Source: Sipunculus nudus (Eukaryota > Annelida > Sipuncula > Golfingiida > Sipunculidae). From it: a stretch of 64,000 bases of DNA. The notes beneath the pieces were generated by a model. It made no database searches, had not been told where the DNA came from, and saw only the letters and a list, made by a program, of their open reading frames with translations. The DNA lies in the NCBI GenBank assembly GCA_026874595.1, contig CM049322.1:8236900-8300899 (forward strand). Reading direction: 5' to 3'. Shown one piece after another: positions 13,446 to 24,100 of the stretch (position 1 is its first letter; every line of letters begins with the position of its first letter). The translations under genes were made by a program, and so were the position numbers.

Positions 13446-14608
13446 GTCCGTCAGCTTGGGTCGTCACTTATTTGACGGAAAGTAGAAACCATAACCTGGT
13501 CCATCGACAAACTTACAAGTCTCTGAGTTGCTGTATGAAATGCTTTATTGCAACTATACAGCGGAGGGGCTGCCGAGCCAATGCTCAGGGCTTGGGCCCC
13601 AGTTTCTAACTGAATCTAAACACATTGCATGCATGTCTCCAAGCATGATTCCGACACAATAAATTAAACAATCAGAGATTTACTTAAAGTGTCACAAAAG
13701 CTACGATAAACTAAAGTTGTGCACGGGAGGTGAATGTAAGTGCAATTAGACTGAATAGAGTTGCCATGTAATCAAGGCTAAGCAATTACAGTCATAATTT
13801 ATGTAAATACCCGGCAACTCAGCTACGGTACTGTATATCTCAGCTTTGACACTTGAATATACTGAGTCCCAATAAACATTAACAGCTTCACCTTACATAT
13901 TATGTTATTAGGATAAAATATACAGAGAGTGCAAATTGTAAAAAAAAAATGTTTTGCCTTCAGTGACTTCCAGGAGGACTGTACATCTGTTCAGTCATAT
14001 CTCTCTCTGAATTAATCATACAGAATCCATACACGGGAGAGTATTTTTTTGCTGTTAGATAATCGCCACATTTGTCTGATTTGCCTCTAGGGTGAAAAAA
14101 GTAAGCTTAAGTGCATCGTATAGAAATTATCACGATAATTACGAATGGCGGAATGGATTGTACTATTAATCTCCGAAACTTGATGCCCCCCAAAAAAAAT
14201 TCTTTTAAATATCTTGACAACAGACTAGCATTTTGTAAATAGGGCAACATTTTTTTTTTTGATCAACCGATAAAGTTGATGAAGGAAAAAAGACCTAACT
14301 TACATAGCAACTTACTTTCCGGATCTGATCTGCGAGTTTATAAAAGATAATAATTTTACAAATTTCACTGCACGCCGGATTGTGAAAATGGCTATAGTTG
14401 CTTTGGAATGAAATCAAGGTCATGCAGAAGACAAATCACGTGACGTTACAGATGACGTCAAACGCTCTATTACGTTACATACTCGATGATTATGACGTCA
14501 ATGTAATCGACATTTCTGCTGAACTTGGAGACTTCCCGCAGAGACGCAGTGCATGACACTTGATAGCATTTGACGCTATGGTAGTGAAATATAGCAATAG
14601 AATAAAAG
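13446..14608. other. Intergenic sequence with two TGACGTCA sites
   Basis: TGACGTCA at 14453 and 14493, beside CACGTGACG at about 14438. No exon recognised. Confidence 0.45.
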
Positions 14609-15184
14609 TATAGTCCGTCCCAGTAACCGTGTCCACATGTTTTTCCGGGATAATTTTTTATACAAGTAAAGCAGTGTAAACCTTTCTTGTCCAAAGGTTG
14701 CAGGAGCTATTCCGCCGACTACCTGCGCAAAAAGTAATGCCTTACCTTGCTTTAATTTTTTATGAGACGAATAATCCAAAATATGACAAAACAAGTTACA
14801 GCGTTTACGACTTTTTCCTTGCCTGAGAACTAATAATGAACAAGCCAGTCAAACTGATGACGTCAGTCGCGCGACCGATCACTGTGACGTCTTTGTGATA
14901 TCACTGTTGTCTAACAAACACAAAACGCAGCCATAGACATGGAAAGTGTAACATGGAGGAATGTACTGTCCAGCAGTGCCAGGAAGACGCCATTCTCGGT
15001 ATTTCAGCATAAATAACGTGAATGAGTCGCAAAGTAAATACATTTTACATGATATATAACTTCTTTACACAAAATCGGCGGAATATCCATTGATCTACTT
15101 CAGGCCAAAGGGCATTTATACAAAATATTCTTAAAATAATTATTGCGAAAAAACATGCGGACACGGGTTTTGGGACGGACTATA
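14609..15184. mobile_element. TA-flanked inverted-repeat MITE, copy 1, about 575 bp
   Basis: Terminal inverted repeats of about 45 bp begin TATAGTCCGTCCCA and contain CGTGTCC-CATGTTTTT; left and right differ at a handful of bases. The outer TATA at each end fits a duplicated TA target, as for Tc1/mariner-type elements. The interior shows no transposase and carries one TGACGTCA site. A homologous copy lies 200 bp to the right. A weaker match to the same terminus begins near 15229 and may be a fragment. Confidence 0.75.
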
Positions 15185-15382
15185 ATTACTCAGATTTGCA
15201 ATTATATTTTGCTTTATAAAAATTTTCTATATAGTCTGTTCCAGCGACGGGGTTATCAGCCTTGGTTGGAGAAACATTTTGTACAAAGTTAGTAAATATT
15301 TGAAAAAATAAGTTGCCAGTGAACAAATCAGGCACTATGGCAGTTATTAAGTAGGAATTCTGAAACCATATATGATAATTGA

Positions 15383-16614
15383 TATAGTCCGTCCCAGTAC
15401 CCGTGTCCGCATGTTTTTCTGGGATAAATTTTCATACAAGTAAAGCCGTGTTAACCTTTCTTGTCCAAAGTCTGCAGGAGCTATTCCGCCGACTACCTGC
15501 GTAAAAAGTAATGCGTTACCTCGCTTTGATTTTGTTTGAGACGAATAATCCAAAATATGACAAAACAAGTTACAGCGTTTACGTCTTATTTCTTGCTTGA
15601 GAACTGTTAATAAACAAGCCAGTCAAACTGATGACGTCACTCAATTGAAGGTGACGCGCGACCGATCACTGTGACGTCTTTGTGACGTCACTTTTGTCTT
15701 ACAAACACCAAACGCAGCCATAGACATGGAAAGTATACCATGGAGGAATGTATACTGTCCAGCAATGCCGGGAAGACGCCATCCACGGTATTTCAGCATA
15801 AATAAAGCAAAAGAGTCGCAAAGTAAATACGTTTTACATGTCTTATTTCTTGCTTGAGAACTGTTAATAAACAAGCCAGTCAAACTGATGACATCACTCA
15901 ATTGAAGGTGACGCTCGACCGATCACTGTGACGTCTTTGTGACGTCACTTTTGTCTTACAAACACCAAACGCAGCCATAGACATGGAAAGTATACGGGTG
16001 CTTTTCCATGTGCGCGGCAGAAACTGCCGCGCGTCAAACGCATGCGTTTGCCGCGCGGCCAGTCCTTTTCCATGTGAGCGTTTTGTATGCGTTTGCCGCG
16101 CGGCAATCGCATGCCATCCTGACACAACTGAACGGACTTAAACACACGAGTACGGGGAAACCCCCAAATGTGACGTCATTAAGGCGGAATTCCCATGCGT
16201 TTGCCGCGCGGTAAACGCAGAAATCCAGCACTGCTGGATTCCAAAACTGACGCGTGCGTTTGCCGCGCGGCAATCGCATACATGGAAATAGCACATGACT
16301 TTTTAACTGGTTGGATTTTCGCCGCGCGGCAGCCGCGCGGCAAACGCTTGCAAAACGCGTACATGGAAAAGCACCCTACCATGGAGGAATGTATACTGTC
16401 CAGCAATGCCGGGAAGACGCCATCCACGGTATTTCAGCATAAATAAAGCAAAAGAGTCGCAAAGTAAATACGTTTTACATGATATAGAACTACTTTACAC
16501 GAAATCGGTTGAATATCTGTTTATCTACGTCAAGCCAACGGGCATTTTTAAAGAATAATTTTAAAATAATTATCCCGGAAAAACATGCGGACACGGGTAC
16601 TGAGACGGACTATA
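15383..16614. mobile_element. TA-flanked MITE copy 2 with internal tandem duplication and a nested element
   Basis: Same termini and interior as the copy at 14609-15184, with TA at 15383-15384 and 16613-16614. It is longer for two visible reasons. First, bases 15584-15840 are duplicated in direct tandem (257 bp), the second copy running 15841-16481. Second, that second copy is interrupted by a 381-bp element at 15996-16376. Removing the 384 extra bases leaves the second unit exactly 257 bp long. Confidence 0.8.
15996..16376. mobile_element. Nested PIF/Harbinger-like MITE, 381 bp, 3-bp target duplication
   Basis: Ends are inverted repeats GGGTGCTTTTCCATGTRCGCG (21 bp, one mismatch), flanked by TAC on both sides (15993-15995 and 16377-16379). 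The empty site GTATACCATGG is present at about 15734 in the sister duplication, so the insertion and its TAC duplication can be read directly. GGG termini with a 3-bp duplication point to PIF/Harbinger, although that group usually prefers TWA. The interior carries six CCGCGCGG palindromes (16051, 16096, 16204, 16263, 16322, 16333) inside GCGTTTGCCGCGCGGCAA-type units. No coding capacity is seen. Confidence 0.8.
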
Positions 16615-18179
16615 TATACCTGGCAAAATAGGGCTAAGCGAAGGTTATTGTTTTCCCTCGAATATGTGGATGTGTGTCGATGTGTCCGCATGTTAATCAT
16701 ATCTGGAGACGGTATCACGGATGTAACTGAAATTTATCATACAGGTGTTTTTATGAAAATGTCCAAGAAATTCAATTTTTATGTAAATCCGAACGTAAAT
16801 AAGCCCCGAAAAAGTTTTTTATGGGTTTTTATAGCACATATGTTTACACTAGGACGTAGCATGTGATATTATGGCAATCTTTGGAGTGCGAGTCATGACG
16901 TCACAGAGGACAATGACGTCAGTCCACGTGCCGTTTCCCGGAAAGGTGTCAGTAAACCAACGGGGAGGGTTGTTGTTCGTTATGTGTATAGTCAAGGACA
17001 GCAATACCACGATGTCCAGGGTGTTTTCAAAGTATTTCCGTTAAATAGTTCCCAGCATGGGTGTATGCAAGGGGGGGTCGTGAGGGTCGTACGACCCCCC
17101 CCCCCCCCCCAAAAAAAAAAAAAATTTCAAAAGATCCACATTTTTTCCAGAGACATTTTTAAAGGGCCTTTTCACAATGACATAAATGAAAAAAAGCATT
17201 GATCAGGTACCAGCAATGAATCCAAAGATCTTGCATATTGCATGACGTTAATCTATCCCAAGTCCAGCAATTCTGAAACTGAGCCATATCCACTTCAGGC
17301 TGGTGGCAGTCATTGTGAAAACAGGAGCGTGTAAAGAGGGGGCCGCAACAGCCCCCCCCCCCCTAAAATCGGTTCAAAAAATTTTCAGGGGCACCCAATT
17401 TCTAAATTTGTCAGGGCGTGTCTAAACCTTTTGCAAAAAAAGCTCATCTATTTGTACTTGTAAGGAGCAGGCCCTAGTTAAACCTGTTACAACTAAGCAA
17501 TAGTATAGGATGACACCCTCTAGTAGCTATGCTGGACAAACAAGAGCCTCATTGGAAGTTGTTGCTCACGCATAGGTTATGTCGTGTTATGCATGGGGCA
17601 CGACAGTCATGATGGTAAGACATTAGATACCGGTTCTGTGATTAGTTCAGGTAACGTCAGTGTGTGGTATTGAATTTCGCCGTGGTTTATCTAACTTAAG
17701 TCACTTTCAGAACGTCATCTACAGAAAACTTAATAAAATATATCCTTTCTATACTGAAACATCACTGATTTTAAAATAATCTTAATAATCTGATCGAATA
17801 AACACATAACCCCCCCCCCCTTCCATCGGATCCGGACCTGACCCATCGTCGATGATTCTCACCCCCAAAGTAGTTCTAACTCTATGCATAGGAAAAAACA
17901 GGGAGAAACTGAGGCTTTGCATTTTGAACAACAACATTGGACCTGTGACCTAGGCTAGCTGCTTTTGCCTTCTTGATCAAACGTTTTAGCCACTTTTCAT
18001 GCACAACTGTTGAACACAATACAGAACAGCATGAGAACAGCCTTGGCAAGCTATTGGTCACACGTATAGCCTACCCAGTTTTTGCGCCTGTGTACAGCCT
18101 GTTTATATGTATTGATTGAGAAAATAGAATGTAAAAAAACAAAATGTTAGACTTATTTACACAATCTCAGAGAGGGTAA
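16615..18179. other. Intergenic sequence rich in C runs
   Basis: TGACGTCA at 16896 and 16914. A GTCGTACGAC palindrome lies beside a C18-A13 junction near 17093-17123, with further C runs near 17351 and 17811. No gene recognised. Confidence 0.45.
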
Positions 18180-18800
18180 GTTTTTTACCTGGTTTAATAT
18201 TCTACGACCTTCGGGACGAAAATATGATTTGAGGGCCTTAACTGTCATATGAACAGATACCGTATCCGTTTGGTTTAGAATCTTCAAACGATACACAGGG
18301 AATTTCTAGGCAAATCTGCTTGAAACATGAAATTAGGTCATGGTGATCTATATTCTGCGACCTACAGGTCGAAGACATGCATTATTTAGAACACCCAGAC
18401 AGGGCACCGATTGTATCCGTTGGGCCTAGAATCTTCTAATGTAATATTAACGGAGGTCCTGGGAAATGTCCGTGGAAACATGAAATTAGGTCACTGTGGA
18501 CCTACGGGGAAACGATCACCTATATTCAGTGAGATAGGCAAAACACATGATTTGAGCATTTTGGTACAAATGTTAGCAGTTGGACCTTGAATCTTCTAAT
18601 TTAATTCAGATACAGGGAGAGCCCTGTAAAATCTTCTTAGAAACCCTAAATAAGGTCACTGTGACCCATATTCTGTGAGCATATAACACCCTATAAGCTA
18701 GAAATGTGCAGTCGTAGCAATCTACACAGAACTTAGCATCTAGGGAGTTCTTGGTTAAATCTTTGAAACCGTAAATAAGGTCACTGTATCATATTTTCTA
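18180..18800 (+). repeat. Degenerate tandem repeat with AGGTCACTGTGACC core
   Basis: Four to five units of roughly 120-170 bp share TAGAATCTTCTAAT, ACAGGGA, GGAAACATGAAATTAGGTCA and CCTATATTCTG. The core at 18654-18666 reads GGTCACTGTGACC; others near 18336, 18489 and 18779 are mutated. Similar pieces occur near 32.95 and 33.65 kb. Confidence 0.6.
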
Positions 18801-21140
18801 AGGCCTATGGGTAAAACGCCCGATTCCATAAATATGATAATAATTAATACTTGCATCGCCTGTTTGTCGAATTCAGCTGAGCGTGATGGCCCATGGGCCA
18901 GTTGTTTATTATCGGTTTTGATACAATATTCGTGGAAATATGCATGCTTATCAGGACAAATACAAAATTCGATTCAGTCCAATGTAGGGTGCATGAAATC
19001 TACACAAAAGTAGCCTTTTTTCATTACCTTTAAAATTTCTGTTTAAGAAATCTAAGCAAGAAAACAAATTAGCAACATAGTCCTCATTTGCCTACAAAAA
19101 AACACTAGAAACTGGAGCGGCGAATCAGTTGAACATCAGTTGAATACTAGGCGCACTTCCTGTTCGAGGCAAAGTCTATAGCCTAACCAGCTTAATCCTT
19201 GCAAGTCTTTTCCCATGTCAATGTTATATTCAATCGAGCCCATGCAGCGTGGTTATTGCAAGACATTGCATATTGCTTATACGCAGTTATATACAAGTTG
19301 GTCATCGCTGATGTCGCCCCCGTTAGAAAATCGACTTGACATGGAGTAACATCAGCTTGGACACATTGGGGAATATCTGTGTGACATCTGGATATTTTTT
19401 AACATTTTCAAAAATGTCTAGTGTTGGGGTCACTCTAGAACATATCGGGGCTGCATCGGCTTTTCATCGGGAATACATCGGAATAGCCTAATGGGACACA
19501 TCGCGGTGAAATCGTCAATGTGTAAGCCAGTCGATGTCTAAGCCAGTCTTAAGGCGGGGAAATCAGTGTTAAAATGAGTTGGTAGGTTAACGAAAACATC
19601 AGAACTAAAGGTACCTAGAAACATCACCCAAAGGCAACCTCTCAAGGCAATATTTATGATAGAACAACCTGCAAACACTTAAACACAGAATAAATTCTGA
19701 GTGAGCTGGACTTTTCATCATTCACTATATAGGGCTATTAATCTCCATTTTTAATTGAAAGTTTAACTTTATAATATGGCTAATGATTTTTATCTGTTTA
19801 ATGCTAAATTATCCTCAAATGAAATGTAAAAAAGATATTTTCCTTCCAAAGAATAACATGAAAACATTAATTTCTCATCAACAAAATCTGCGGGTAGTTG
19901 GCAAACCGTTGTCCCTGTTAACTTATTTTACTAAAAGAAAATCAGTCCAATAAAATATTGTTGTGCATTTACGATCGAAGTGATATGTAAGTTTAAAACC
20001 ACGCTATACTGATATATCATGTTTATAATGTTAATATTTGAGCTAAGAGCAACAAAAGATGTAATTATTTATTAATCTTTCGCCTTTCGACTTTTAAACC
20101 TACGGGGGAGGCCGCATGGATAACATTTACATAAAATGCCAATTGGGCTTCATGAAAAATTTTCATGAGAAAATAAGTAATATATAAGACATGTATAATT
20201 TATAATTTTTACCATGACCGCTGGCAACCTTGATTAACATTTAGCTTAAACTTGTCCAAAGATAATGCAATTTTTTTTAACGCATTAACCTTGGCAGGGG
20301 CTTCCCACTTTCTGGTACTTCTCGCATTTACATGTAACTCCCCCTCCCCACTTTGGCTAAAATTTTGCGCACGCCCTTGGAAAAGGTCCAAAATATTATG
20401 ATCATGACCCACCCAGAAAAAATCCTGGATACACCCCTGCCCAGGAATTAAAAGGTTCCCAGGAATAACACAGGGTTTGCGTCCCCCTATCGGACGCTTT
20501 TTTAATTTATAATTATAAAAGTAACCAATTTATCTTAATACGACATGTTGGTTCAATGGACGAGGTTAAAAAAACCTTTGTGACGGATCAGTAGCGTAGA
20601 AACATCGAGAGGAAAGGGGGGGGGGGGTAGCAAACAATGGATTCAATATTAATCGATACTTAATTATACCTAATTAGACAGGATCACAATGCTAATAAGG
20701 ATATGTATGTATGTTTTATTTTGTACATAATCTATGTATTTTTCAGTCTATTGTTGTATGTGTTCACGTCTTATGTTATCACATTGTAATGTATATTTTC
20801 CTTTGTGTGAATATTTGTAAAAAGTTTTTTAATAAAAAAAGGCACACTTCCTTGATATTGTAATGGGGCGAATATTCCTCAAGTCAGGGCACTAGAGACA
20901 CATTGTGCTCTAGATATTCCTGAAATTTTATAAACAAAATGGGAAATCGTAATCTCGGTCTTGATGTTAAAAGTCAAACCTGCTGAAATCTATATGACAT
21001 TTGTAGCCCCATAACTTTTGAAGATCAGCAAATTTTCTTCAAATCTTGGTTGGAAAAATACGTTGAAATAAGTTCTCCAGAGAGTTTGAGAACAAGTTTG
21101 CTTGTGATATCAGGATTTAAACAGTTATGTGTTTCTTTTT
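18801..21140. other. Sequence upstream of the tetraspanin gene
   Basis: The tetraspanin promoter and first exon should lie here or further left, but no convincing pair of promoter and donor was found. A fragment reading TCCTGGATACACCCCTGCC near 20425 belongs to a motif also seen near 63970. Confidence 0.4.
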
Positions 21141-21175
21141 CAGTCAATTTCGCTGCACCATAAACAGTCGAGACC
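21141..21175 (+). other. 5' UTR part of tetraspanin exon with 3' splice site
   Basis: A pyrimidine tract and CAG at 21141-21143 form a good acceptor 32 bases before the tetraspanin ATG. This implies at least one upstream non-coding exon and a promoter further left. I could not place that first exon or promoter by eye. Confidence 0.6.
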
Positions 21176-24100
21176 ATGGGGGCCTGTGAGACAATTTCTA
21201 AAGTCATCCTGGTGCTGATTAACCTGTTATTCGGGGTAAGTCAGACATCCATACATTAAAGCTGTGTTTCCATGTGTGCGTATATGCGAATATGTATATA
21301 TATGCGAATATATGAACATGTATGCGCATATTTTTTTAAGATAATCCCACCAATCATTTTATAGATTCATGATAATTATAGTTTCATAAAACATCTTTCA
21401 ATCCTACGTCCCATAATAAAAAATGTATGATATTGCACGTGACAACTGCTTTATTGAATTGTCATTAAGAAGAAAATGTTTATACTCTGCGAGGGAGTTG
21501 TCAGGTTTGTCATAAGCGCGGAGGGAGTTTTCCGTTTTGTCAATAGCGGGGAGGTACTTTTCCGGGTTGTCAATAGTGGGGAGGGAGTTTTCCGGTTTGT
21601 CAATAGTGGGGAGGGAGTTTTTTGGTTTGTCAATAGTGGGGAGGGAGTTTTCCGGTTTGTCAATAGCGGGGAGGGAGTTTTCCGGTTTGTCAAGAGCGGG
21701 GAGGGAGTTTTCCGGTTTGTCAATAGCGGGTAGTGAGTTGGGGCTTGTTAGTATTCCCAGAATAATTAAATGTTGATACAAAACCTCCGGTAAATTGATA
21801 ATTAATTCATGGATTGTCATCAATCTTGCCGTGAATGTTGACCATGATTAGTTTTGTCATTTCCCCAAAACTGGCCACGCTACCTTTATAAATTTTTCGA
21901 ATTCTTAAAGGACCCAAATTTTGAAGAAAAAAAAATTTAAAAAAATATCATTACAGACAAATTCAGCTCAACGTCGAGATCCAGTGGGCTCAAACGGAAT
22001 CTTGTGCAACGTATAAGTGTAGACAACCCGGCCGTTATCTTGATTTTTTATTTCTATACAGATTCTATACAGATTTCACGGTAATTTAGATGATACATGT
22101 ACATAAAATAATTGATTTATAATCAATAATAGTCATTTTTTTTATCTTTCAGTCACTGAATGTGATTTTACAACAATTCCTACCGCAAATGTGAAATTTT
22201 ATTGACGTGTGGAACAATGCCTGTTGTACGTATTTTCCAGTTGATTGGGCTGGCTCTACTGGCTGCCGGTGTGCTGGTGAAGGTGGGCCAGCAGTTCATC
22301 CAGCCCATATTAGACCAGGTGCTTGGCTCGCTGCCGGGACTACAGAATTCCATGAACCTGGCAGATGGCGCCACTTCCTCTCCCGATGGAGGTAGCTCGG
22401 GCCTGGGGTCCATGATAAACATCGGAGAGATCCTGAACGGGCTGGCTGTGGCTCTGATCATCATCGGGATATTCCTCTTCGTCACCAGCTGTCTCGGGTG
22501 CTGCGGAGCGTGCTGCACGGTCAAGTGTATGCTGATCGCTGTAAGTATCAAGAGCGGATTAAGGATTTAAAAAAAGGGGGTTGAACCCAGGAAGATTGAT
22601 GAGAAAAACATAAAATGGTCCTTGGATCCTGAGAAAATGAGGGGACCACAAAACTTGGTTTGAAACCCTTAATAATAGTTTGTAGCGGCTGAAAAAGGGA
22701 GAGGACCAGGCCCCCCCCCCCCCAACTCCTTTCCCGGACCCGCTGCTGTGCATTGGGTGTAAATATTAATCAGGTCATGTGATCATATCCATTGGTTACA
22801 ATGACCCAGTATAATGATAAAGATCTGGGGACTAATATCATGTAACCTTCAGGTGAACCAAACGTATTCCAAATCTCATTATATTATCATATAAGACAAT
22901 TGCTTATGGAAAAATATTTATATAGATTTTATATAAAATGGACAAAATTTCTGGAAGAAAAACATTTTTCTAATAATTTTTATACAGAAAAATGAGGTCG
23001 TGTGATTTGTGACGTCACACTTCGCACCAGCCAATCACATCAGGGCCCTGTCTCTGTTATGGAGGAAATCTATACCGTGTACATACCATCGCCACGTGCT
23101 ATGAGGTTTACCTTACCATCACCCATCACCTAACCATTCCTCCTATATCTTCTGTTTTTATTATTCCATTGTTTCTTGTATAAATCTTGTTCACAAATAT
23201 TATGAAATACTATTTTATCTCTTTTGGCTGCGGCTAGCCATCAGTTTAAAAATTAAGGTAGATTTCATGATGGTCTTTCGGGTTGCTCGGTATAGCACGT
23301 GGCGGATATGCATATCACGGAATCACGTGACCTTTTATATTTACAGTACGTCATCATTGTCGGCATCATCTTCCTGGCAGAGCTCATCTTCGTCATCATC
23401 TTCTTCACCGGCACGGTAAGTGTCATTCTCTCATCCTCGATCCGGGGCCTATGCTAGAAAAGTGTTACCCGAAATGAGGATTATAATTCCTACTTGAGGG
23501 AAAACTCGACCTGTTTCAGAAACTGGACAAACAGTCAGTTTTACAACACCATTAAATATAATAAAGAAAACCTAGAATAATTGAATAAAACGAAGCTCTT
23601 ACTGTTAGTGAGTGTTTGACTCCCGGAACTTCTCGTCGTAACCGTGAAAATTTTTATTCATAATTTGTCACCGTTCATGGAAACACCATCAGTTTTCATT
23701 GCATGTGCACATGAAAACATAATATATACTTATACCAGCAGGAACTCGGCAGAAAAAAATATATCCCTGTTCATATAATTTGCCTTGAAAAAAAAAATCT
23801 GAGCCAACATACATTAACGGACTACATACCATCTTCACTGCATATACATGTATAGCTACACCGCTGGTGTCTCATAGTAGCCCTAGTGCCTTGGTAAGGC
23901 AAGGACAACCTTGCCCCTAACTCTCATTAGCAGAGTTGTACTCTTAATTGCTTCTGCGCAGCGTAAAGCTACGTTTCTAAAAGCGCGAAGGCGAACGCAG
24001 ATTGGAGTCGCGAGCCGTTCACGGGTCTGTGTGTCGGGGTATAAGCGACACGCGATTTCAAGTCTTTTCTGTAAAATTACATTACAGAAATTTAAGTTTC

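Noticed and set aside
21404-21823. 139-codon minus-strand frame with KPENSLPAID repeats
   Set aside because: Produced by the 30-bp intronic minisatellite, antisense to the tetraspanin intron.
22202-22570. Reading the tetraspanin exon as a single 122-codon gene starting MTCGTMPVVRIFQ
   Set aside because: The first residues come from the intron; the acceptor at 22239-22240 and phase match to exon 1 show the true structure.
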